10,073 nt of DNA from an uncultured Clostridia bacterium. Lineage in GTDB: Bacteria > Bacillota > Clostridia > Oscillospirales > Ruminococcaceae. The position numbers were made by a program, and so were the translations under genes. The stretch is from contig CAMNDR010000013.1 of NCBI GenBank assembly GCA_946535685.1, forward strand, positions 1 through 10,073, read 5' to 3'. Within the stretch, counting starts at the first letter, position 1; the number at the start of each line of letters is the position of its first letter. Below are positions 4,866-10,073 of the stretch, one piece after another. The notes beneath the pieces are model-generated. The model worked only from the letters and a program-made list of their open reading frames with translations. It did no database searches and was not told where the DNA came from.

Positions 4866-5702
4866 ATGCTGTGGAAGAAAGATATGCTGTTTTGTGAGAT
4901 CAGTCCGCTGACCTATGCCATTTCGGAGCGGAAGGAGATCACCAAACGGCATCTGAAAAATCTGCTGAGCAAGGACGTGATCGCCCGTGCGTATTATGAC
5001 AAGCATCTGCCGCATGTGATCGACCGCCAGACCTCGCACCTGATCAAGCGGGGCAAGGGGATCGACCCGACGCTGCAGCAGAACAAAGCCCAGAATATCC
5101 GTCTTGCCTGCGAGGAGCTCAACGGCCTGATGATCCGTCCCGGCGAGACCTTCTCGTTCTGGCTCACGGTCGGCCCGACCACCAGGGCGAGGGGCTACAA
5201 GGATGGCCGTGTCATCATTAACGGCAAGCTCATCAGCGGCATCGGCGGCGGCCTGTGCAATCTGAGCAATACCATCCACCGTGCCGTGCTGCACAGCCCG
5301 CTTGAAGTGACGGAGTTCCATGCACATTCCGATGCGCTTGCGCCGGATGAGCACGGGCGTGTACCGTTCAGTGCGGGTACTTCCGTGAGCTATAACTACA
5401 TCGACTACCGGTTCAGGAATACCACGAGCCAGGTCATTCAGCTTCTTGCATGGTGCGAGGGTGATGAGCTGTTCGTGGAGCTGCGCAGCCGCAAGCCGTT
5501 CCCGTGCAGCTATGCCATTTCGGAGGAGGATCACCATTTCCGCCGGGAGGGCGACAAATATTACCGTGTGTCGAAGATCTACAAGGATACCTATGACAAA
5601 AAGTCCGGCAAGCGCCTGATGCATCAGCTCGTGCTGGACAACCATTCCGAGGTCATGTTTGACTATGACCTGATCCCGCAGGATCAGATCAGAGAAGACT
5701 GA
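4866..5702 (+). CDS. VanW family protein
   Basis: The 278-residue protein contains the VanW domain at about residues 71-200: NKAQNIRLACEELNGLMI, PGETFSFW (92-99), the glycine-rich GIGGGLCNLSNTIH (125-138), HSPLE, and FSAGTSVSYNYIDYRFRN. VanW was named from vancomycin-resistance clusters, but its biochemical role is unknown and most family members are unrelated to resistance; no vanH/A/X-type gene is nearby. No signal peptide or membrane helix is visible, and the N-terminal 65 residues are basic. ATG 4866 is chosen because AAGGAG (4852-4857) lies eight bases upstream; GTG 4857 overlaps that site. It is the last gene of the operon from 3378, now separated from yqeG by an inserted repeat region, so its expression may depend on read-through of hairpins. 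A weak TTGTGC/TATCTT pair at 4818-4846, partly supplied by the inserted element, could be a local promoter. Confidence 0.93.
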   Translation: MLWKKDMLFCEISPLTYAISERKEITKRHLKNLLSKDVIARAYYDKHLPHVIDRQTSHLIKRGKGIDPTLQQNKAQNIRLACEELNGLMIRPGETFSFWLTVGPTTRARGYKDGRVIINGKLISGIGGGLCNLSNTIHRAVLHSPLEVTEFHAHSDALAPDEHGRVPFSAGTSVSYNYIDYRFRNTTSQVIQLLAWCEGDELFVELRSRKPFPCSYAISEEDHHFRREGDKYYRVSKIYKDTYDKKSGKRLMHQLVLDNHSEVMFDYDLIPQDQIRED

Positions 5703-5703
5703 A

Positions 5704-5738
5704 AAACGCCCTCTCATCGCCGTGATGAGAGGGCGTTT
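5704..5738 (+). terminator. Terminator of the 3378 operon
   Basis: AAACGCCCTCTCATC pairs perfectly with GATGAGAGGGCGTTT over 15 base pairs around a five-base loop, one base after the vanW stop. The tail is only GTTTACAC, so the stem itself supplies the T run on each strand and it could work both ways. Confidence 0.8.
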
Positions 5739-5740
5739 AC

Positions 5741-5777
5741 ACACAAAAGAACCGCACTCCGGAAACCGGAATGCGGT
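5741..5777 (-). terminator. Terminator of tRNA-Arg
   Basis: On the minus strand ACCGCATTCCGG pairs with CCGGAGTGCGGT (one G-U pair) across TTT and is followed by TCTTTTGTGTG. It begins 14 bases after the tRNA 3' end. Confidence 0.83.
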
Positions 5778-5790
5778 CTGCTGACAAAAG

Positions 5791-5864
5791 CGTGCCTGAA
5801 GGGACTCGAACCCCCGACCTACTGGTTCGTAGCCAGTCACTCTATCCAGCTGAGCTACAGGCAC
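5791..5864 (-). tRNA. tRNA-Arg (anticodon ACG)
   Basis: The 74-base cloverleaf has acceptor GTGCCTG / CAGGCAC with discriminator G, D-arm TAGCTCAGCTGGATAGA, anticodon stem ACTGG / CCAGT with loop CTACGAA, and T-arm GGGGGTTCGAGTCCC. The loop places ACG at positions 34-36; A34 is normally deaminated to inosine by TadA to read CGU, CGC and CGA arginine codons, all common in the neighbouring genes. CCA is not encoded. It is a single-gene transcription unit with its own promoter and terminator. Confidence 0.97.
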
Positions 5865-5882
5865 ATCGTGTCAACAAATATT

Positions 5883-5911
5883 ATTATAGCACAAAACATC
5901 CTGTTTGTCAA
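5883..5911 (-). promoter_or_regulatory. Promoter of tRNA-Arg
   Basis: TTGACA, 17 bases ending TTGTGC, and TATAAT on the minus strand, 18 bases from the mature tRNA 5' end. It has perfect consensus hexamers plus the TGTG motif, as expected for a strong stable-RNA promoter. Confidence 0.92.
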
Positions 5912-5936
5912 GGGCTTTTTCAAAAAAATTCTTGTC

Positions 5937-5973
5937 TGGCAGGAAGAAACCGCCCTGCGGGAAGGCAGGGCGG
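5937..5973. repeat. Second copy of the hpf terminator, 37-base direct repeat of 6118-6154
   Basis: All 37 bases from TGGCAGGAAGAAACCG to GGCAGGGCGG are identical to 6118-6154. The copy keeps the CCGCCCTGC hairpin and, on the minus strand, its TTTCTTCC tail, so it should act as a backup terminator between hpf and the tRNA promoter. The two copies enclose the repeat element at 5974-6117. Confidence 0.85.
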
Positions 5974-6117
5974 ATAAAGTCCTTTTTCTGGTGCTGGCGC
6001 ACCGGTGAGCGCCCCTACCCCAACCCCTCCCCCACTGGGGGAGGGGCTATATTGCGGGGCCTTCGGCCCCTTTACCCCGATCGGGGCTGCCGCCCCGAAC
6101 CCTGCAAAATAGCTTTT
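5974..6117 (+). repeat. Intergenic repeat element, copy 1
   Basis: The 144-base non-coding stretch is a chain of hairpins: CTGGTGC-TGGC-GCACCGG, CCCCTCCCCC / GGGGGAGGGG, GGGGCC-TTCGG-CCCC and CGGGGC-TGCC-GCCCCG. It shares ATAAAGTCC, TTTTTC, GGTGCTG, GCACCGG, GAGCGCCCCT, GATCGGGGCTGCCGCCC and GCAAAAT.GCTTTTT in the same order with the reverse complement of 6731-6843. Copy 1 has an extra block of about 40 bases in the middle. No gene is seen. Confidence 0.75.
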
Positions 6118-6121
6118 TGGC

Positions 6122-6155
6122 AGGAAGAAACCGCCCTGCGGGAAGGCAGGGCGGT
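6122..6155 (-). terminator. Terminator of hpf
   Basis: On the minus strand ACCGCCCTGC pairs with GCAGGGCGGT over ten base pairs around a six-base loop, followed by TTTCTTCC. It begins 13 bases after the hpf stop. Confidence 0.85.
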
Positions 6156-6168
6156 GATAAAGAGCATA

Positions 6169-6693
6169 TCAGTCCTCGTCAGGCTCCAGGATGGCATAGC
6201 CGTCGTCATCACGGCGGTAAACCACGTTGATCATTCCGGTCGCTGCATTCTTGAACATGAAGAAGGAATGTCCCAGCATGTTCATCTGGAGGACAGCCTC
6301 CTCGGCAGACATCGGGCGGAGCTTGAACTTCTTGCTGCGGAGTACCTGGATATCGGCCTCCTCTACCGTATCCTGGAACTCCTGCTTGAAGGCGGAATCC
6401 TTCAGGCGCTTTTCCAGACGGGTCTTGTTTTTCCGGATCTGACGGATGATCTTGTCGATCGCTGCATCGAGCGCGTCGTTCTTGTCAACGGCCTGCTGCT
6501 CAGAGCGGAAGAGCATCTGGTTGTAGCGTACCGTCAGCTCCAGGACGATGTTGCCCTTCAGCTCGCTGAGCATGATCTTGGCATCCGCTTCGTCACCGAA
6601 GAACTTGTCCAGCTTGGCGTCCAGGCGCTTCTGTGCGTGGTCCGTAAAGGATTGTGAGATCTGCATTTTCTTCGCATTTACTGTAACATTCAA
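6169..6693 (-). CDS. hpf: Ribosome hibernation promoting factor, long form
   Basis: The 174-residue protein is a long-form HPF. The N-terminal RaiA-like domain (about 1-100: NVTVNAKKMQISQSFTDHAQ, then KLDKFFGDEADAKIMLSELKG) binds the 30S decoding region. The C-terminal domain (about 120-174: FKLRPMSAEEAVLQMNMLGH, SFFMFKNAATGMINVVYRRDDDGYAIL) dimerises and joins two 70S ribosomes into inactive 100S particles in stationary phase. I place the start at TTG 6693 because GGAGG lies eight bases upstream and homology begins there; the frame extends upstream without a better site into the inserted repeat. Transcription starts at the promoter at 6874-6902, giving a leader of about 175 bases that contains a repeat element and two identical hairpins. 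Family identification is very secure. Confidence 0.95.
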   Translation of the reverse strand: MNVTVNAKKMQISQSFTDHAQKRLDAKLDKFFGDEADAKIMLSELKGNIVLELTVRYNQMLFRSEQQAVDKNDALDAAIDKIIRQIRKNKTRLEKRLKDSAFKQEFQDTVEEADIQVLRSKKFKLRPMSAEEAVLQMNMLGHSFFMFKNAATGMINVVYRRDDDGYAILEPDED

Positions 6694-6711
6694 AATAGGT
6701 TCCTCCTTTAC

Positions 6712-6730
6712 ACGGAAGTCATACTTCCGG
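6712..6730. repeat. 19-base hairpin direct repeat, copy next to hpf
   Basis: ACGGAAGTCATACTTCCGG is identical to 6844-6862. Each copy is a palindrome, CGGAAGT-CAT-ACTTCCG. This copy ends 19 bases before the hpf start and directly precedes its ribosome binding site in the message. Confidence 0.85.
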
Positions 6731-6843
6731 CAGTCTGTCAAAAAAGCGATTTTGCTGGGGATTAGGGCGGCAGCCCCGATCAGGGTGCGGAGGGGCGCTC
6801 CCCGGTGCATCAGCACCGGAAAATGGACTTTATCGACAAGCTG
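6731..6843 (-). repeat. Intergenic repeat element, copy 2, in the hpf leader
   Basis: The 113-base stretch on the minus strand repeats the ordered blocks of 5974-6117, including a perfect CCGGTGC-TGAT-GCACCGG hairpin where copy 1 has CTGGTGC-TGGC-GCACCGG. The stem is conserved through a C-to-T change that still pairs as T-G, which points to selection on structure. It is bounded by direct copies of the 19-base palindrome at 6712 and 6844. Confidence 0.75.
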
Positions 6844-6862
6844 ACGGAAGTCATACTTCCGG
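6844..6862. repeat. 19-base hairpin direct repeat, promoter-proximal copy
   Basis: Same sequence as 6712-6730. It begins about 12 bases after the -10 of the hpf promoter and so forms the 5' end hairpin of the hpf message. Confidence 0.85.
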
Positions 6863-6873
6863 ATGATGTAATT

Positions 6874-6902
6874 ATTATATCACATTTAAACAAATAATGC
6901 AA
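6874..6902 (-). promoter_or_regulatory. Promoter of hpf
   Basis: TTGCAT, a 17-base AT-rich spacer ending AATGTGA, and TATAAT, with TGTG before the -10. The region 6863-6983 between the hpf and FHA promoters is AT-rich and holds no gene. Confidence 0.8.
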
Positions 6903-6983
6903 GTACTTTTTTAAAATAATTATGTAAAAATGGCACAAGTTCATGAATTTTCGGTTAAAATTAGTTGAAATTCGGAAAGACAG

Positions 6984-7012
6984 TTGCAGAATCTGCGAAA
7001 ATATACTATAAT
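6984..7012 (+). promoter_or_regulatory. Promoter of the FHA-SEDS-PBP operon
   Basis: TTGCAG, a 17-base spacer and TATAAT, start expected near 7019. The leader of about 84 bases has one small hairpin AAGCCC-TGC-GGGCTT (7026-7040) and ends in AAAGGAG before the first gene. Confidence 0.78.
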
Positions 7013-7102
7013 AGAAGGACGGGGAAGCCCTGCGGGCTTGCTTGTGAACCCAAAAGAACAATATCCGCTGATACCGACAGAAAGAAAAAGGAGATGATGA
7101 AA

Positions 7103-7660
7103 ATGACAGAGCTTTGGGAACTGCTGTCCGGTCTGGAAGTGCCGGATCTGATCCTCTGCGCCGCTGCGGTGCTGATCCTGGATCTGTTCGCCATCTCGGT
7201 CATCTTTGCCGCAGGCCGTGAGAGCCGCCTTTGCCAGAAACGCTGGGAAAAGGTCGGATCCGGCGTGGCGCTGCGCTTTCAGGATGTGAGCTATCCGCTT
7301 TCGGCGGATGAGATTTTGCTCGGACGGCATATTTCCGCCGACATCCGGCTTGCGGATCCGTCCGTTTCCCGCTATCATGCGGTCATGACCGTCACCGGCG
7401 GCATCTGGAGCATCACCGACCTTGGCTCCAAAAGCGGCACCTTCGTCAATGAACGGCAGGTGCAGCATGCCAAGCTCATTCCCGGCGATGTGATCCGGCT
7501 CGGGAGCGTGCAGCTCCTTGTGACCGACCATGCCGGCGCTTCCGTATCCCGGAAGAAGCCGCAGCAGGGCAAGCCTGCACCGAAGAAAACGGCAGCCCCG
7601 AAACGGGCAGCCGTCAAGAAAACACAGCCGCAGAGGAGAGGAGGCGGAAAGCGTGTATAA
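7103..7660 (+). CDS. Membrane-anchored FHA domain protein
   Basis: The 185-residue protein has one N-terminal membrane helix (about 15-37, VPDLILCAAAVLILDLFAISVIF) followed by a cytoplasmic forkhead-associated domain (about 55-142). Conserved FHA residues are visible: GR (74-75), S89..H92 (SVSRYH), the SKSGTFVN loop (109-116). The usual Asn-Gly pair is Asn-Glu here. FHA domains bind phosphothreonine peptides, so the protein should recruit a Ser/Thr-kinase substrate to the membrane. The tail (150-185) is rich in Lys, Pro and Ala. Three in-frame ATGs occur; 7103 is chosen because GGAG lies nine bases upstream, while 7094 touches it. The stop overlaps the SEDS gene by eight bases. FHA genes beside rodA and pbpA are known from Actinobacteria (fhaB-pstP-rodA-pbpA-pknB), so a link between phospho-signalling and wall synthesis is likely. 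Confidence 0.9.
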   Translation: MTELWELLSGLEVPDLILCAAAVLILDLFAISVIFAAGRESRLCQKRWEKVGSGVALRFQDVSYPLSADEILLGRHISADIRLADPSVSRYHAVMTVTGGIWSITDLGSKSGTFVNERQVQHAKLIPGDVIRLGSVQLLVTDHAGASVSRKKPQQGKPAPKKTAAPKRAAVKKTQPQRRGGGKRV

Positions 7661-9014
7661 AAACGGATTATCCTATGCGGGCGTTGTGTCGCTGCTGCTG
7701 CTGACGCATGCGTCCATGCTCGGCGTTGTGCTGGTGCGGGGCAATTACGAATCCCCCAAGGATCTGATCATGCTCGCCTGTGCGGTGCTGGGACTGGATC
7801 TTGTGGGCATCATCGCTTCGCTCTGCTACCGGCAGATGACCTATACGCTCGATCTGATGCTGCTCGGCATCCTGAACATGAGCCTGATCTTCCAGTCATG
7901 CTTCGGGGGCGTGCATCTTTCGGTGAAATTCCTCATCACCTGCGTGGCATCGCTCGTGGCATGCGAGGTCGGCTTCCTGCTGACCCGCAATCACGAATGG
8001 ATCCGCCACCAGAAGAAGTACATCTACCTTGTCATCGGCATTCTGATCCTCTGCATTTTGCTGTTCACGGGCAGACGCAGCATGTGGATCACGTTCAAGG
8101 GCTTTTCCATCCAGCCCTCGGAATTCATCAAGCCCTGCTATATCCTGATCTGTGCCGCCTCCATCGTGGAGCTGCACAAAAAGATCAAGGTCACGTTCTT
8201 CTATGTCTCCCCGGACACGCTCTGCGTGCTCGGTGCGACGCTCGTCATTTTCGGCCTGCAGTGGTGGTGCCGGGATCTGGGCAGCCTGCCGACCTTTGCG
8301 GCGGTCTTTGCCTGCGCCGTGGTATGCCGCTTCTGCTATCCGAGAGCCAAGATCTCCAAGACCTGGATCGCCATTGCGGCAGTCTGCGGTGTGCTTGTGC
8401 TGGCGGCGGCATGGAAGCTGGCGCCGGCCTATGTGCAGGAGCGTCTGCATGTGGATATCTGGGCGGATCAGTACGGCTCCGGCTACCAGCAGTGTCAGGC
8501 GCTCATCGGCATTGCACGGGGCGGCTGGCTCGGACTGGGGCCGGGACAGGGTGCGCTGCACAATGTGTTTGCCTATGAATCGGACATTGTCTTCTCGACC
8601 ATCTGTGAGGAGTGGGGGCTTTTGTACGCAGGCATTGCCGTGCTGATCGTGATCATCATGCTCACGACCGTGCTCATGAATCCGCCGAAAAGCTATTACC
8701 ACGCCACCATGACCGCCGGGATCGTTGCGGCATTTGTCGCACAGATGTCGCTGAACATCTTCGGCTCCTGCAACCTGATCCCGTTCACGGGCGTGACGCT
8801 GCCCTTTATTTCACAGGGCGGCAGCTCGATGGTGACCTGCGGCTTCATGGTCGGCATGCTCAAGGCCGGACAGTCACCGCTTTTCCGGCACCAGGCGGCA
8901 AAGCTCCGGGAGGATGCTGCCGCTGAACTGCCCACGCTGCCGAAATTCCTGCAGAAGAAGAAACAGCCGGCACGGCAGGGCAATACCCCGCAGAACAGGA
9001 GGCCGAAGGCATGA
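7653..9014 (+). CDS. FtsW/RodA/SpoVE family SEDS peptidoglycan glycosyltransferase
   Basis: The 453-residue polytopic membrane protein belongs to the SEDS family, which polymerises lipid II into glycan strands with a class B PBP partner. Motifs: IQPSEFIKP (153-161), RDLGS (207-211), the large extracellular loop with GSGYQQCQALIGIARGGWLGLGPGQG (275-300), YESDIVFSTICEEWG (308-322) in which D311 aligns with the catalytic aspartate, and PFTGVTLPFISQGGSS (377-392). Hydrophobic segments fit ten helices. GTG at 7653 overlaps the FHA stop (GTGTATAA) and has GGAGG about seven bases upstream. The end overlaps the PBP start (ATGA). The C-terminal 45 residues are a charged cytoplasmic tail. Motifs do not separate FtsW (division) from RodA (elongation); pairing with FHA and PBP suggests the RodA/PbpA arrangement. 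Confidence 0.94.
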   Translation: MYKNGLSYAGVVSLLLLTHASMLGVVLVRGNYESPKDLIMLACAVLGLDLVGIIASLCYRQMTYTLDLMLLGILNMSLIFQSCFGGVHLSVKFLITCVASLVACEVGFLLTRNHEWIRHQKKYIYLVIGILILCILLFTGRRSMWITFKGFSIQPSEFIKPCYILICAASIVELHKKIKVTFFYVSPDTLCVLGATLVIFGLQWWCRDLGSLPTFAAVFACAVVCRFCYPRAKISKTWIAIAAVCGVLVLAAAWKLAPAYVQERLHVDIWADQYGSGYQQCQALIGIARGGWLGLGPGQGALHNVFAYESDIVFSTICEEWGLLYAGIAVLIVIIMLTTVLMNPPKSYYHATMTAGIVAAFVAQMSLNIFGSCNLIPFTGVTLPFISQGGSSMVTCGFMVGMLKAGQSPLFRHQAAKLREDAAAELPTLPKFLQKKKQPARQGNTPQNRRPKA

Positions 9015-10073
9015 AAAGTATCCGCAGAGGACAGCACCTCATCACGATCATGCTGCTTGTGTTCCTGATCGGGTTCGGCTATCTGATCTACCGGCTGCAG
9101 CGTGATTCGGGATTTTATATCTCGCATGCGAGCACAGCTTCGCTCGGCTGCGTGTATGACCGCACGGGCGATGTGCTGTTTGATCCGCATGCGACCGCCG
9201 AGGACTACGGCGGCGACCATTTTATGGATGTCGGCAATCTCATCGGTGATGATTCCCGCCAGATGACCAATACCCTCGTTGCCCAGAACAAGGCGCAGCT
9301 TGCCAATTTCAGCTTCATGCTCGGTGAGCAGAAGGACGGCAAGGCGGCGATCCACACCACCCTTGACCACAGCGTGAACCGGAAGGTCTATGATGCCTTC
9401 GGGAGCAAGGACGGCTGTGCGGTGGCGTATAATTATGTGACCGGCGAGATCTATGTCTGCCTGTCCAAGCCGAGCGTCAACATTCTCAATAAATACAACG
9501 ATATTGCCTCCCTTAAGGAGGGCAGCCTGCTGTGCAAGGTCTTTTATCCGACCGTGCCCGGCTCGACGCAGAAGATCTCCACGACCGTCGCAGCACTCGA
9601 AAGCATGGGCTATGAGACGCTGTGCAGCAAGCATTTTTCCTGCGAGGGGATCTACAACAACAACCACAGCCAGGTCATCAAGTGCCACAGCGACGGCCAC
9701 GGTGAGCAGGATATCTACGAGGCGTTTGCCAATAGCTGCAACCCGTTCTTTGCGCAGCTTGTGGAGGATCCGGACTGGACGCTGGCGGATATCCAGAAGA
9801 CCTACCGCAGCATGGGCTACCGTGTCAACGGCCAGGGCGATCAGGGCTATCTGGATATCAACGGCATCAGCGCCTATACTGCATCGACCGATGTTACCGA
9901 CAAGGATGATTTCGATTCGCAGTGGGGCTGCATGGGACAGGGCACGACGCTTGTGTCGCCGCTGCAGATGATGGTGTGGCAGAGCGCCATCGCCAACCAG
10001 ACCGGCTGCCAGACCATGCCCTATCTGATCGCCTACACCAAGTCCGTCAGCGGTGACCGCATCAACGAGGCCG
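9011..10073 (+). CDS. Class B penicillin-binding protein (transpeptidase), 3' end outside the window
   Basis: The first 354 residues are visible. A short cytoplasmic start and one membrane helix (about 10-27, LITIMLLVFLIGFGYLIY) anchor it, then a short linker domain beginning CVYDRTGDVLFD and the transpeptidase domain. Active-site motifs: PGSTQK gives SxxK with nucleophile S185 and K188; NSCN gives SxN (S242, N244); MGQGTTLVSPLQM followed by AIANQTG marks the stretch before KTG, which should lie just past the window end. It cross-links peptidoglycan on the outer face and is the likely partner of the SEDS protein directly upstream (4-base overlap ATGA). The N-terminal non-catalytic region is shorter than in most PBP2/PBP3 and resembles actinobacterial PbpA-type or small clostridial class B PBPs. 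Confidence 0.93.
   Translation, partial: MKSIRRGQHLITIMLLVFLIGFGYLIYRLQRDSGFYISHASTASLGCVYDRTGDVLFDPHATAEDYGGDHFMDVGNLIGDDSRQMTNTLVAQNKAQLANFSFMLGEQKDGKAAIHTTLDHSVNRKVYDAFGSKDGCAVAYNYVTGEIYVCLSKPSVNILNKYNDIASLKEGSLLCKVFYPTVPGSTQKISTTVAALESMGYETLCSKHFSCEGIYNNNHSQVIKCHSDGHGEQDIYEAFANSCNPFFAQLVEDPDWTLADIQKTYRSMGYRVNGQGDQGYLDINGISAYTASTDVTDKDDFDSQWGCMGQGTTLVSPLQMMVWQSAIANQTGCQTMPYLIAYTKSVSGDRINEA

Noticed and set aside
4866..5702. VanW gene as evidence of glycopeptide resistance
   Set aside because: VanW proteins are widespread without resistance, and no vanH, ligase or vanX-type gene is in the window.
4845..5864. Long minus-strand open frame of 339 codons opposite the VanW gene
   Set aside because: It is antisense to a clear VanW domain, has no ribosome binding site, and its first residues are translated from the tRNA-Arg gene.
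5974..6117. GC-rich hairpin cluster as a CRISPR array or origin of replication
   Set aside because: There are no regularly spaced repeats with unique spacers and no DnaA-box cluster; the blocks match the repeat in the hpf leader instead.
5905..6657. Plus-strand open frame of 250 codons across the repeat region and hpf
   Set aside because: It reads through terminator hairpins and the antisense of hpf, with no start site or protein motifs.
7019..7102. Riboswitch in the leader of the FHA gene
   Set aside because: Only a small AAGCCC / GGGCTT hairpin is present and no known aptamer core is recognisable.
8696..9700. Minus-strand open frame of 334 codons opposite the SEDS/PBP junction
   Set aside because: The high-GC third positions of the real plus-strand genes keep the opposite frame open; no family motifs or ribosome binding site are visible.

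Overview
The window looks like chromosomal DNA from a Gram-positive Clostridia of the Oscillospiraceae, probably a Ruminococcus-like gut or rumen bacterium. The basis is mixed: strong AGGAGG-type ribosome binding sites, TTGACA/TATAAT promoters often with a TGTG motif before the -10, a long-form hibernation factor, a yqeG gene, and tandem type IV pilins that recall the glycosylated pilins of Ruminococcus albus. Genus is an inference. No rRNA, CRISPR array or transposase gene is present.

Region 1 (1-3330) is a type IV pilin locus and looks less GC-rich than the rest. It holds the 3' part of one pilin, a GT-C type membrane glycosyltransferase, and a complete second pilin, each followed by almost the same terminator hairpin. 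Between the glycosyltransferase and pilin 2 lies a compact unannotated-looking module: a 39-residue hydrophobic peptide gene on the minus strand (2442-2561) with a perfect consensus promoter, and a convergent small RNA (about 2360-2456) with its own promoter. They meet at a shared bidirectional terminator. This is the layout of a type I toxin-antitoxin system and is the main find of the window.

Region 2 (3378-5740) is a plus-strand operon: promoter, a TIM-barrel-like protein, the HAD phosphatase YqeG (8-base overlap), then a VanW-family protein. A roughly 200-base hairpin-rich insertion separates yqeG from vanW. It is bounded by a 17-base duplication of the yqeG end, and the second copy is itself split by a 70-base MITE-like element.

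Region 3 (5740-6902) is on the minus strand: promoter and leader, hpf (ribosome hibernation factor) with a TTG start, two copies of its terminator, then a separately promoted tRNA-Arg(ACG) with its own terminator. Two copies of one intergenic repeat family flank hpf in opposite orientation, and each copy sits between two directly repeated hairpins.

Region 4 (6984-10073) is a plus-strand cell-wall operon transcribed divergently from hpf: a membrane-anchored FHA protein, an FtsW/RodA-type SEDS glycosyltransferase, and a class B penicillin-binding protein cut by the window end. The coding sequences overlap by 8 and 4 bases, so they are probably translationally coupled and act as one peptidoglycan synthase unit.
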